Assembly (NCBI GenBank): GCA_900752015.1
Contig: CAADTZ010000041.1
Span: forward strand, 1-12,271
Direction of reading: 5' to 3'
Length of the DNA: 12,271 nucleotides
Source: an uncultured Collinsella sp.
GTDB taxonomy: Bacteria > Actinomycetota > Coriobacteriia > Coriobacteriales > Coriobacteriaceae
The position numbers and the translations under genes are program-made. Positions 1 through 7,865 of the stretch are shown here, piece after piece; position 1 is the first letter of the stretch; each line of letters starts with the position of its first letter. Below the pieces are notes generated by a model. That model searched no databases. It was not told where the DNA came from and was given only the letters and a program-made list of their open reading frames with translations.

Positions 1-145
1 ACGAAGTGATGGCCAGGTGCCGGGAGCTATTTCCGCGTTGCGCTAGCTGCGGAAACGCGGGGTCCGTTCAAGCTGTTGCGTTGAGATTGAAAATCAACCC
101 ATCTCCATACCCTCTATAAAAACCTGTACCTTTTTGTGCAACAAA
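1..145. other. Intergenic stretch, no gene seen
   Basis: No convincing reading frame or known RNA is visible here. The left part has two overlapping inverted repeats: TTTCCGC (30-36) pairs with GCGGAAA (49-55), and CCGCGTT (33-39) pairs with AACGCGG (54-60). They share bases, so only one can form at a time. An A/T-rich part around 80-140 contains TATAAA (115-120), but no convincing -35 sits at the right distance. This may be the 3' flank of a gene lying left of the window. Confidence 0.4.
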
Positions 146-170
146 AAAAGCCGCTCAACCAGCGGCTTTT
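146..170. terminator. Bidirectional rho-independent terminator
   Basis: A perfect 10-bp stem, AAAAGCCGCT (146-155) and AGCGGCTTTT (161-170), encloses a 5-nt loop. The minus-strand transcript continues with more U residues (seven in all) and the plus strand reads TTTTCTTATTT. It could end transcripts from either side. For thrS it is a second terminator behind the one at 188-220. Confidence 0.85.
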
Positions 171-187
171 CTTATTTCGGCATGAAA

Positions 188-220
188 AAAGGCGACCGCC
201 TTGTGTGGACGGTCGCCTTT
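188..220 (-). terminator. thrS terminator
   Basis: An 11-bp perfect stem pairs AAAGGCGACCG (188-198) with CGGTCGCCTTT (210-220) around an 11-nt loop. Read on the minus strand, the stem is followed by a U tract (complement of the A run at 185-190). It lies 22 bp beyond the thrS stop codon, the expected place for its intrinsic terminator. Confidence 0.88.
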
Positions 221-242
221 GTTAATTGTTGTGAAGCTTGCC

Positions 243-2006
<1,764 letters not shown>

Positions 2007-2032
2007 GGTTATGTTTTCTCCTCTCGGATGCC

Positions 2033-2077
2033 TGATGCAAGTGCGTGCGATGCGCTCGGCGTTTTTGACTTGCATCA
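2033..2077. repeat. 10+10 bp inverted repeat at the thrS start region
   Basis: TGATGCAAGT (2033-2042) and ACTTGCATCA (2068-2077) are perfect inverse complements 25 nt apart. One arm abuts the putative -10 and covers the expected start site; the other ends just upstream of the Shine-Dalgarno. It could be a two-half-site operator or, if transcription starts further upstream, an RNA hairpin controlling thrS translation. No T-box motif is present in the leader. Confidence 0.6.
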
Positions 2078-2104
2078 TTATAGGCAGGTTGCCTTGGTAT
2101 ACAA
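2077..2104 (-). promoter_or_regulatory. Putative thrS promoter
   Basis: On the minus strand, TTGTAT (2099-2104) and a perfect TATAAT (2077-2082) are separated by 16 nt, fitting a sigma-70-type promoter. Transcription would start near 2070, giving a leader of about 60 nt before thrS. The -35 is weak (3/6) and the -10 perfect. The promoter lies directly after the hairpin at 2106-2136, so thrS appears to be transcribed separately from the upstream gene. Confidence 0.6.
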
Positions 2105-2105
2105 G

Positions 2106-2136
2106 CGCCCGCCGCACCTTAATGGCACGGCGGGCG
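2106..2136 (-). terminator. Hairpin terminator behind the zinc-ribbon gene
   Basis: CGCCCGCCG (2106-2114) pairs perfectly with CGGCGGGCG (2128-2136). On the minus strand the stem extends by four more pairs, two of them G-U, and closes on an AUUAA loop. The plus-strand version has A-C mismatches there, which favours a minus-strand role. No U tract follows on the minus strand, so it is a tail-less terminator or a stabilising 3' hairpin. It lies about 90 bp beyond the stop of the zinc-ribbon gene. Confidence 0.55.
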
Positions 2137-2225
2137 ATTTTCTACGCATGCTTCATCGTGTGGGCGGGTTGCGCGTGTGGCTTGCGGTGTGCCCGTGGCT
2201 TGCGGCCGGCCCGGCGATGGATGCG

Positions 2226-2657
2226 TTACTGGATGCGAGTTCGGCAGTAGGGGCAGACCTTCCAGTGCGCATCGAGCGGGCGATGGCAGCTGGGGCAGAC
2301 ATTGCGAACCTGGGTATCGCACACCGGGCAGACGACGAAGTCCTTCTCGATGGGCGCGCCGCACTGCGGGCAGGTACCGTACTGGGCAAGCTGGCGCTCG
2401 CGCAGGGCCATGTCCAGCTCCTGCTCCTCGCGGTCGGACGCATAGGAGTGCGGGCGCAGGACCAGGTAGGCAATGAGACCTACAAACGGGATGAGGGCGA
2501 TGATGCCCCATGCCACGTAGGCGCTGGCGCCGCGGCGGCGAGCGTCGATGAACACATAGACGACCGACAGCACATACAGGGCGATGATGAAGCCAACGAA
2601 GGCATAGACGACGCCCATAAGCTGCGGCGACATGAGCTCGGAGATGTACTTGGACAT
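2226..2657 (-). CDS. Two-helix membrane protein with double zinc ribbon
   Basis: A 143-aa protein of unknown function. Two hydrophobic helices (about 14-36 and 47-67) are joined by a short basic loop (DARRRG). The second helix, ending in PFVGLIAYLVLRP, resembles the N-terminal membrane hairpin of phospholipase D-like proteins (PLDc_N type). A charged linker (about 72-92) leads to a soluble tail with four CxxC pairs: C96/C99, C110/C113, C121/C124 and C135/C138. Each pair is 10-11 residues from the next, as in a double zinc ribbon that binds two zinc ions. The positive-inside rule suggests that both termini lie outside or the loop lies inside; the sequence does not settle topology. GAAAGG lies 9 nt upstream of the ATG. 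The gene is read toward thrS but separated from it by a hairpin and the thrS promoter. The absence of a catalytic domain suggests a scaffold or sensor rather than an enzyme; this is inference. Confidence 0.85.
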   Translation of the reverse strand: MSKYISELMSPQLMGVVYAFVGFIIALYVLSVVYVFIDARRRGASAYVAWGIIALIPFVGLIAYLVLRPHSYASDREEQELDMALRERQLAQYGTCPQCGAPIEKDFVVCPVCDTQVRNVCPSCHRPLDAHWKVCPYCRTRIQ

Positions 2658-2756
2658 TGGGGTGTACCTTTCGGATTATTTACAGTCCGGTCAAGTTTAC
2701 CACGGGGTTTGTTTATATGGGACCACGGCTAGAGGCGGGGCTGACGCGGACACAAA

Positions 2757-2815
2757 CATCTCAATCTGTAACAGGTGGGAGCGGAATTCGGGTCTAGATG
2801 TTACAGAACGAGACA
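2757..2815. repeat. Palindromic unit 1 of a tandem pair
   Basis: Left arm CATCTCAATCTGTAACA (2757-2773) and right arm TGTTACAGAACGAGACA (2799-2815) are imperfect inverse complements separated by 25 nt. The core TCTGTAACA / TGTTACAGA is perfect. The unit is followed by AACGG, as is unit 2. The interior of this unit is closer to the reverse complement of unit 2's interior than to its forward strand. Confidence 0.85.
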
Positions 2816-2837
2816 AACGGGTGCGCCGTCAGACTAA

Positions 2838-2896
2838 CGTCTCAATCTGTAACATCTGGAACCCAAATCCTCGTCTAACTGTTACAGATCGAGACG
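2838..2896. repeat. Palindromic unit 2 of a tandem pair
   Basis: Left arm CGTCTCAATCTGTAACA (2838-2854) and right arm TGTTACAGATCGAGACG (2880-2896) match in 16 of 17 positions around a 25-nt spacer. It begins exactly 81 bp after unit 1, and both have the same arm length, spacer length and AACGG flank. The identical geometry indicates two copies of one element, either a dispersed palindromic repeat or a pair of protein-binding sites. Confidence 0.88.
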
Positions 2897-3032
2897 AACG
2901 GTTGCCGTAGTTGTCGGCAGACGAGGTTATCGACGTTGCCGGGTCTCCTCTCGCCTGCCGTTGGCGGGAGTTGCGGGGCTGTTCGCCGCATTGCCGCCGC
3001 GCTGGGGGCGTGTAGACCGTAGGATAGTCTTA

Positions 3033-3047
3033 TTGACAGCCTGTCAA
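3033..3047. promoter_or_regulatory. Perfect palindrome, putative operator of the redox operon
   Basis: TTGACAG-C-CTGTCAA is a perfect 7+1+7 palindrome ending 17 nt before the GTG start and 7 nt before its GGGAGG ribosome site (3055-3060). A weak -10-like TAGGAT (3020-3025) lies just upstream, so a repressor bound here could block initiation. A one-base centre makes a full RNA hairpin impossible, which favours a DNA-binding site. The regulator is not encoded in this window. Confidence 0.5.
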
Positions 3048-3064
3048 CTCGTCTGGGAGGCACT

Positions 3065-4519
3065 GTGGCAGAAACGTTTGATATCGCGATTGTGGGCGCG
3101 GGCATTACCGGGTGTGCCATCGCGCGGCAACTCGCGCGATTTGACCTGTCCATTTGCGTGGTCGAGGCAGCAAACGATATTGCGCTGGGTGCGTCGAAGG
3201 CCAACGGAGGCCTGGTGCACGCCGGCTACGATCCGGCGCCGGGCACGGTCAAGGCGCAGGTCAACGCCCGTGGCTGCGAGTTGTACGGTACGTGGGCGCA
3301 GGAGCTGGGCTTTTTGTTTTGCCGTACCGGGTCGATGGTGTTGGGCTTTAACGACGAGGACCGCGCGCATCTGGAGCAGCTGCGGTGCAACGGCCATGTC
3401 AACGGTGTGCCCGAGCTGACAATTATCGACCCCGAGCGCATCCACGGATTAGAGCCGCGCGCCAGTGCCGATGCAACGTGCGCGTTGTGGTGCCCCTCGA
3501 CTGGGTTTGTCGACCCGTTTGAGGTTGCCATCGCCGCGCTGGAGAACGCCGTGGCCAACGGGGTGAAGTTTATGCGATCCGCACCGGTGGAGGCGATTGA
3601 AGTCGCGGGCTCGGGCGACGACGTGCGCTTTACGCTGGCAACCCCCGCTGGCAACGTGCGCTGCCGCTACCTGATCAACGCGGCAGGCAACAGCGCTGCC
3701 GACATCTCGCATATGGCGGGTGCCGAGGAGTTCCAGATGGTCTGGCGTCAGGGCAACATCGTGGTGCTGGACAAGGAGCCGCGCACGCTCATGCCGCTCT
3801 ACCCCGTACCGACGCCGGTGTCGAAGGGCGTTATCGTGACGGGCACCGTGCACGGCAACACCGTGATCACCGCGACCGCCGCCGTGCGCGAGCCGGGCGA
3901 CACGCAGACCTATGCGAGCGATGTGAACGCGCTGCTGACCGGCGCGCGCAAGCTGGTGCCCGATCTGGATACGCGCCGCGTGGTGCGCGCATTTGCCGGC
4001 GGGCGTCCGGTCATTCAGGGAACGAACGACTTCTTTATTGGACAGTCGGCCGTGGTGCCGGGGCTGTTCCAGGCGGCGGGCATTCAGTCGCCGGGTGTGG
4101 CGAGCGCGCCGGCCATTGCCGAGCGCATAGAGCTTGTGATGCGTGAGGCGGGCGTGGAGCTGCACGAGCGGGCGGACTGGAACCCAATTCGCAGCGCGCC
4201 GGACGACTTTGACCGCGCGCCGCTGGCGCGCAAGGATGAGCTCATTGAGTCCGATCCCGCGTGGGGGCAGATCGTCTGCCGCTGCGAGACGGTGCCCGAG
4301 GCCGAGATCGTGGCCGCGATTCGGCGCCAGCCGGGCGCAGTTTCGGTCGAGGGCGTCAAGCGTCGTTGTCGTGCCGGCATGGGTCGGTGCCAGAGCGGTT
4401 TTTGCCAGAGCCGCGTGGTTGCGATCCTTGCCCGCGAGCTGGGCTGCGACCCCAGCGAGGTGCTGTTGGAGGATGCCGGATCTTGGCTGGTTGAGGGACC
4501 GCTGAAGGGGGTGCGCTAG
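3065..4519 (+). CDS. GlpA-like FAD dehydrogenase with C-terminal BFD [2Fe-2S] domain
   Basis: A 484-aa flavoprotein of the FAD-dependent DAO superfamily (COG0579-like), related to anaerobic glycerol-3-phosphate dehydrogenase subunit A and to the flavin subunits of multi-part amine or hydroxyproline dehydrogenases. The N-terminus has the Rossmann motif GAGITG (11-16) and the ribose-binding acid E34 in VVEA. The FAD/substrate fold runs to about 360. A C-terminal BFD-type domain (about 400-455) shows CRCET (C405, C407) and GMGRCQSGFC (C442, C447), four likely [2Fe-2S] ligands; C435 lies between. The start is GTG, chosen for the GGGAGG four nt upstream and because the FAD motif follows directly. 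The next two genes follow after 1 and 4 nt, so they are co-transcribed and probably co-assembled. The donor is not determined: glycerol 3-phosphate is the usual guess for this trio in Clostridia, but no glpK or glpF is nearby, and an amino or hydroxy acid is equally possible. Confidence 0.88.
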   Translation: MAETFDIAIVGAGITGCAIARQLARFDLSICVVEAANDIALGASKANGGLVHAGYDPAPGTVKAQVNARGCELYGTWAQELGFLFCRTGSMVLGFNDEDRAHLEQLRCNGHVNGVPELTIIDPERIHGLEPRASADATCALWCPSTGFVDPFEVAIAALENAVANGVKFMRSAPVEAIEVAGSGDDVRFTLATPAGNVRCRYLINAAGNSAADISHMAGAEEFQMVWRQGNIVVLDKEPRTLMPLYPVPTPVSKGVIVTGTVHGNTVITATAAVREPGDTQTYASDVNALLTGARKLVPDLDTRRVVRAFAGGRPVIQGTNDFFIGQSAVVPGLFQAAGIQSPGVASAPAIAERIELVMREAGVELHERADWNPIRSAPDDFDRAPLARKDELIESDPAWGQIVCRCETVPEAEIVAAIRRQPGAVSVEGVKRRCRAGMGRCQSGFCQSRVVAILARELGCDPSEVLLEDAGSWLVEGPLKGVR

Positions 4520-4520
4520 G

Positions 4521-5882
4521 ATGGCGAAATTCAAATCGAGCGCGATTAATTGCAGCGTCGTCGAAGCCGTACAAACGCAAGCCTTCGACGTGGTCGTTAT
4601 CGGCGGCGGCCCTGCCGGCATGGCGGCCGCGCTGGCCGCGCATAAGGCAGGCGCACGCGTGGCCATCGTGGAGCGCGAGCAGCACCTGGGCGGCATCCTG
4701 CGCCAGTGCATCCACCCCGGCTTTGGACTGTCGCACTTTAAACAGGAGCTCACCGGTCCCGAATACGCGCAGCGCTTTATCGACCAGGTGCACGCAACTG
4801 ACATTGCGCTGTTCCTGAACAGCATGGTACTTGGGATTGATTCAGGAGAGCCTACGGAAGACATCGCGGTCCATACCGTCACGCTCATGAGTCCTGAAGG
4901 CATGCTGGAGCTCACCGGGCGCGCGGTCGTCCTTGCCATGGGGTGCCGCGAGCGCACGCGCAGCGAGATCAAGATTCCCGGCAGTCGTCCCGCCGGCGTG
5001 TTTACGGCCGGCCTGGCGCAGCGATACATCAATATCGAGAACCTCAAACCCGGCTCGCGTGCCGTCATTTTGGGTTCGGGCGACATCGGGCTGATTATGG
5101 CACGTCGCTGCACGCTCGAGGGTATTTCGGTCGAGGGCGTGTACGAGCTCATGCCGTACGCCAACGGCCTGCGCCGCAACGTCAAAAACTGCCTGGACGA
5201 CTTTGGAATTCCGCTGCACCTGTCCACCACCGTCACACGCGTGATCGGGCACGACCGCGTGGAGGCCGTCGAGGTGAGCCAAGTCGACGAGCGCCTGGCG
5301 CCCATTTCGGGGACCGAGCGCATTGTTCCGTGCGACACGCTGCTGCTTTCGGTAGGCCTGATTCCCGAGAATGAGCTTTCGGTTGCCGCGGGCGTAGAGC
5401 TTGACCCGCGCACGCGCGGCGCCGTGGTGGACCAGAGTCTGCAGACGGGTGTGCCGGGTATCTTTGCCTGCGGCAACGTGCTGCACGTGCACGACCTGGC
5501 CGACAACGTGACGACCGAGTCCGAGAGGGCTGGCGCAGCTGCGGCGGCGTACGCACTGGTCTGTGGTGCTGTGGCCGATGCGGACGCTGCGGGCCCAGGC
5601 TGCCAGCTCACGGTCTCCCCCGCCGGCATTGCGGGCTACGCGCTGCCGGGACGCATTACGGCTGTGGCACTCACCAAACTCAACTTCCGCGTATGCCGAC
5701 CGGTCAACGCCGCCCGCGTGCGCATTCTGGCAGGCGGCGAGGAACTGTATGCAGGCAAGGTCCGCCCGTTTAAACCGAGCGTAATGGAAAGCTTCCCGCT
5801 GCCGGCAAAGGTAATCCAGCGCGCACTCGACCTGGGTGTTAGCGAGATTGTCCTGTCCGTCGACCCCGTTGAAGAGGCGTAA
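4521..5882 (+). CDS. NAD(P)/FAD-dependent oxidoreductase, second subunit of the redox trio
   Basis: A 453-aa pyridine-nucleotide-disulfide-type flavoprotein (COG0446-like). The FAD-binding motif GGGPAG is at 28-33, after an N-terminal extension of about 20 residues. A second dinucleotide motif, GSGDIG, is at 185-190 and fits NAD(P). The late FAD motif is CGNVLHVHDLAD (317-328). A conserved-looking GGILRQCIHPGFGL segment (57-70) carries C63, but there is no CxxxxC redox pair as in thioredoxin reductases. A C-terminal segment (about 355-453) lies beyond the core fold. The ATG follows the preceding stop by one base, with an AAGGGGG stretch about 10 nt upstream, suggesting translational coupling. 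In related three-part systems this subunit links the substrate flavin and Fe-S centre to NAD(P) or another acceptor; the direction of electron flow here is not known. The neighbours make a joint complex likely. Confidence 0.87.
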   Translation: MAKFKSSAINCSVVEAVQTQAFDVVVIGGGPAGMAAALAAHKAGARVAIVEREQHLGGILRQCIHPGFGLSHFKQELTGPEYAQRFIDQVHATDIALFLNSMVLGIDSGEPTEDIAVHTVTLMSPEGMLELTGRAVVLAMGCRERTRSEIKIPGSRPAGVFTAGLAQRYINIENLKPGSRAVILGSGDIGLIMARRCTLEGISVEGVYELMPYANGLRRNVKNCLDDFGIPLHLSTTVTRVIGHDRVEAVEVSQVDERLAPISGTERIVPCDTLLLSVGLIPENELSVAAGVELDPRTRGAVVDQSLQTGVPGIFACGNVLHVHDLADNVTTESERAGAAAAAYALVCGAVADADAAGPGCQLTVSPAGIAGYALPGRITAVALTKLNFRVCRPVNAARVRILAGGEELYAGKVRPFKPSVMESFPLPAKVIQRALDLGVSEIVLSVDPVEEA

Positions 5883-5886
5883 GGCC

Positions 5887-6285
5887 ATGAGCATAAACGC
5901 GATCGAAACGCTGCAGTTCAACTGCACCCCCTGCCCATCCGAGTGTCTCCTGACCGTAGAGGTGGAGCGCGACGCAGACGGCGCCGTGGTAGAGGTGCAC
6001 TCAGTGACCGGCAACAGTTGCCCACGAGGTGATAAGTTTGCACATCAGGAGCTCACCTACCCCATGCGCGTGCTAACGACGACAGTGGCCGTATCCGGCG
6101 GCGACGAAGCTCTGCTCCCCGTACGCACCGCCGAAGCCATCCCGCTTGAACTCCACGCCCAGGCGATGGACCTCATCCGCGGCCTAGAGGTCAAAGCCCC
6201 CATCCGCATGAGCGACGTCGTGCTCCCCAACCTCCTCAACACGGGCATCGCCCTCATCGCCAGCATGGACATCGACCTAGCCTAA
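5887..6285 (+). CDS. DUF1667 cysteine-rich small subunit of the redox trio
   Basis: A 132-aa protein resembling the DUF1667 family (COG3862). Family hallmarks seen are the N-terminal cysteine set CTPCPSEC (C13, C16, C20), GNSCPRG (C45), an LTTTV stretch at 63-67 preceded by YPMRV, and NLLNTG near 115-120. Four cysteines in this pattern probably hold a metal or Fe-S centre, so the protein is a likely electron-transfer or assembly partner of the two flavoproteins before it. Its ATG lies four bases after the preceding stop and AAGAGG/AAGG sequences overlap that stop, consistent with coupling. The family normally travels with these two flavoproteins, for example next to glycerol kinase in Clostridia. 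The last ~30 residues have no recognised motif. It is the final gene of the operon; no U-tailed terminator follows, but a palindromic element starts 60 bp downstream. Confidence 0.85.
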   Translation: MSINAIETLQFNCTPCPSECLLTVEVERDADGAVVEVHSVTGNSCPRGDKFAHQELTYPMRVLTTTVAVSGGDEALLPVRTAEAIPLELHAQAMDLIRGLEVKAPIRMSDVVLPNLLNTGIALIASMDIDLA

Positions 6286-6345
6286 GTTGCTAATTTAGGA
6301 CGGGCCTCTTTTAGCTACCCCGCCATCCACCCCGCCCCTCCTCAA

Positions 6346-6407
6346 TTGCGGTGAAATAGTTCCTGATTTCCGCCAAACCCCGGCATCCAGGAACTATTCC
6401 ACCGCAA
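6346..6407 (-). repeat. Palindromic element A, copy 1 (inverted relative to copy 2)
   Basis: Left arm TTGCGGTGAAATAGTTCCTG (6346-6365) and right arm CAGGAACTATTCCACCGCAA (6388-6407) match in 19 of 20 positions around a 22-nt loop. The single mismatch becomes a G-U wobble on the minus strand. The reverse complement of this copy matches copy 2 (7868-7930) in both arms, at the mismatch position and at the start of the loop (GATG). It lies 60 bp after the last redox gene and could act as a hairpin terminator, although no U tract follows. Confidence 0.9.
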
Positions 6408-6451
6408 CTTGCCTTGGGACTGGTATTTAGCTTATTCCTACTTTAGTGCCA

Positions 6452-6611
6452 TTTCAAAACTATGCCGGATTACGGGGCTGATTCGGAGACCCCCATCCAT
6501 ACCGGCAATTTTCGATTTTTGATAAGCCATCTACCTGCGGTTTTAATTTCGCGATTCTTCTCATGGTCAAGTAATACAGGTCCAGCCCCGTAATCCACCA
6601 TACTTTTGAAA
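6452..6611. repeat. Element B: 160 bp with 29-bp inverted arms
   Basis: The arm at 6452-6480 and the inverse-complementary arm at 6583-6611 agree in 26 of 29 positions. The inner 14 bases, GGATTACGGGGCTG, are perfect. The 102-nt interior is A/T-rich with no reading frame. The long arms suggest a MITE-like element or a stable RNA hairpin. A related direct repeat, CTTATTCCTACTTTAGTGCC (6431-6450) and CTTATGACTACTTTTGCCC (6634-6652), lies just outside both arms. Confidence 0.82.
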
Positions 6612-6697
6612 CCAGCCCATTTGGAACGGCCCTCTTATGACTACTTTTGCCCGATCATTCTGCATGTTGGACACAGCTAAAATAGCCCCGTCGCAAA

Positions 6698-6725
6698 TTG
6701 ACTACCCTGGCATTGGGGATACCAT
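6698..6725 (+). promoter_or_regulatory. Putative promoter of the M24 peptidase gene
   Basis: TTGACT (6698-6703) and TACCAT (6720-6725) are separated by 16 nt, matching the sigma-70 consensus at 5/6 and 4/6. Transcription would begin near 6732, about 20 nt before the ATG, leaving a short leader with AAAGGA (6741-6746) as ribosome site. Confidence 0.5.
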
Positions 6726-6752
6726 GGTGGCACCCTAGCGAAAGGATGTTTC

Positions 6753-7841
6753 ATGGCACATGTCGATGACCAGCGTGTGGCGCGCGTGCTCGATGCGCTC
6801 GAGGCTCAGCACCCCGGCGCACAGCTGCTCGTAAACGACCCGTGGTCGATTTATTACCTGACCGGTTTTTATGCCGATATGTTCGAGCGTTTTTGCGGTG
6901 TGCTGCTCGCGCGCGATGACGAGCCCGTAATCTTGGTCAACGCCCTGCATCAGCTGCCCGAGTACGACAATGCCCGCGTTGCCTACCACACCGATACCGA
7001 TGTCGTGGCCGATGCCATCGCGCGCGAGATCGACCCAGACAAGCCGCTTGGTATCGACACCGTCATGCGTTCCGGCTTTTTGATGCCCCTCATGGAGCGC
7101 CATGCCGCCAGCGAGTTTTTCCTGGGCGACTTTGCCGTCACCGACGCACGCACCTACAAGGATGCCACCGAGCAGAAGCTCATGCGCGCGTCCTCGGCCG
7201 CTAACGACGCTGTGATGGCCGATGTTATCAAGCTCGTCCACGAGGGCGTGACGGAGCGCGAAATTGCCGACCAGATGCTCAGTCTGTATCGCAAGCACGG
7301 CTGCGAGGGCTTTAGCTTTCCGCCCATCGTGAGCTTTGGCGCCAACGCTGGAGACCCGCATCACGAGCCCGACGACACCGTACTCAAGCGAGGCGACGTG
7401 GTGCTGTTCGACATTGGCGGACGTCGCCGCAACTACTGCTCGGACATGACACGCACGTTCTTTTGGGGCGAGACGGACGAGGAGACGGCACATATCTACG
7501 ACATCGTGCGCCGCGCCAACGAGGCCGCCGAGGCGCTCATAGCACCGGGTGTGCGCATGTGCGACCTGGACCGTGCCGCGCGCGACGTGATTGAGGACGC
7601 TGGCTACGGCAAGTACTTCACGCATCGCCTGGGCCACTCGATCGGCCTGCAGGACCACGAGCCAGGCGACGTCTCGCTCGTCAACGAGCAGGTCGTAGAG
7701 CCTGGCATGACGTTCTCCATCGAGCCGGGCATCTACCTCCCCGGCCACACCGGCGTCCGCATCGAGGATCTAGCCCTGGTCACCGAGTCCGGCGTCGAAA
7801 TTCTCAACGCCTACCCCCACGACCCAGTCCGCCTAGACTAG
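6753..7841 (+). CDS. M24-family Xaa-Pro peptidase (PepQ/PepP-like)
   Basis: A 362-aa cytoplasmic metallopeptidase of the pita-bread fold that probably removes or splits Xaa-Pro from short peptides. The N-terminal creatinase-like domain spans about 1-130 (with LTGFYADMFERF near 36-47) and the catalytic domain 135-362. All five metal ligands are seen: D220 in LFDIGG, D231 in CSDMTRTF, H295 in HRLGHSIG, E324 in SIEPGIY and E338 in RIEDLAL. GANAGDPHHEP (197-206) carries the substrate-binding histidine, and H291 precedes the metal histidine. Length is typical for bacterial prolidases (about 350-370). The ATG is supported by AAAGGA six nt upstream. The gene stands alone, with its own promoter, and converges with folC. 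Aminopeptidase and dipeptidase activities cannot be told apart from sequence. No signal peptide is visible. Confidence 0.93.
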   Translation: MAHVDDQRVARVLDALEAQHPGAQLLVNDPWSIYYLTGFYADMFERFCGVLLARDDEPVILVNALHQLPEYDNARVAYHTDTDVVADAIAREIDPDKPLGIDTVMRSGFLMPLMERHAASEFFLGDFAVTDARTYKDATEQKLMRASSAANDAVMADVIKLVHEGVTEREIADQMLSLYRKHGCEGFSFPPIVSFGANAGDPHHEPDDTVLKRGDVVLFDIGGRRRNYCSDMTRTFFWGETDEETAHIYDIVRRANEAAEALIAPGVRMCDLDRAARDVIEDAGYGKYFTHRLGHSIGLQDHEPGDVSLVNEQVVEPGMTFSIEPGIYLPGHTGVRIEDLALVTESGVEILNAYPHDPVRLD

Positions 7842-7865
7842 CCTGGTCCCCAAGCCCCCAAACTA

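Larger units (their letters stand above)
2658..3064. other. 407-bp divergent intergenic region
   Basis: This gap separates the divergently read zinc-ribbon gene (minus) and redox operon (plus). It holds two tandem palindromic units (2757-2815 and 2838-2896) and a short perfect palindrome just before the operon (3033-3047). No good sigma-70 promoter was recognised for either gene. Open frames crossing it run through the palindromes and look like chance. Confidence 0.7.
6286..6752. other. 467-bp intergenic region with two inverted-repeat elements and a promoter
   Basis: This region is visibly richer in A/T than the flanking genes and has no supported reading frame. It holds a short palindromic element (6346-6407), a larger one with 29-bp arms (6452-6611), an imperfect 19-20 bp direct repeat (6431-6450 and 6634-6652) flanking the larger element, and a promoter for the peptidase gene (6698-6725). 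Confidence 0.75.

Noticed and set aside
2007..2225. T-box leader for thrS
   Set aside because: No GGTGGNACC-type antiterminator motif or specifier-loop arrangement is visible on the minus strand.
2757..2896. CRISPR array
   Set aside because: There are only two units, each internally palindromic, with conserved arms outside variable centres; this is not a repeat-spacer pattern and no cas gene is present.
2632..2910. A 92-codon plus-strand frame across the tandem palindromes
   Set aside because: Its repeated peptide pattern (SICN...) only reflects the DNA repeat; there is no ribosome site.
3033..3038. TTGACA as a -35 promoter box for the redox operon
   Set aside because: The region 16-18 nt downstream is the GC-rich ribosome site and start codon, with no -10; the box is better read as half of a palindrome.
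3449..5629. A 726-codon open frame on the minus strand opposite the two flavoproteins
   Set aside because: It is low-complexity (Ser, Arg, Ala) and antisense to two motif-bearing flavoprotein genes.
4842..6014. A 390-codon minus-strand frame opposite the second flavoprotein and DUF1667 gene
   Set aside because: No family resemblance; composition is that of a reverse-strand shadow of a GC-rich gene.
6452..6611. Complete insertion sequence
   Set aside because: The inverted arms enclose only 102 nt and no transposase frame, so at most it is a non-autonomous element.
6735..7748. A 337-codon minus-strand frame opposite the M24 peptidase gene
   Set aside because: The plus-strand frame has all five metal ligands and a good ribosome site; the minus frame has no motif.
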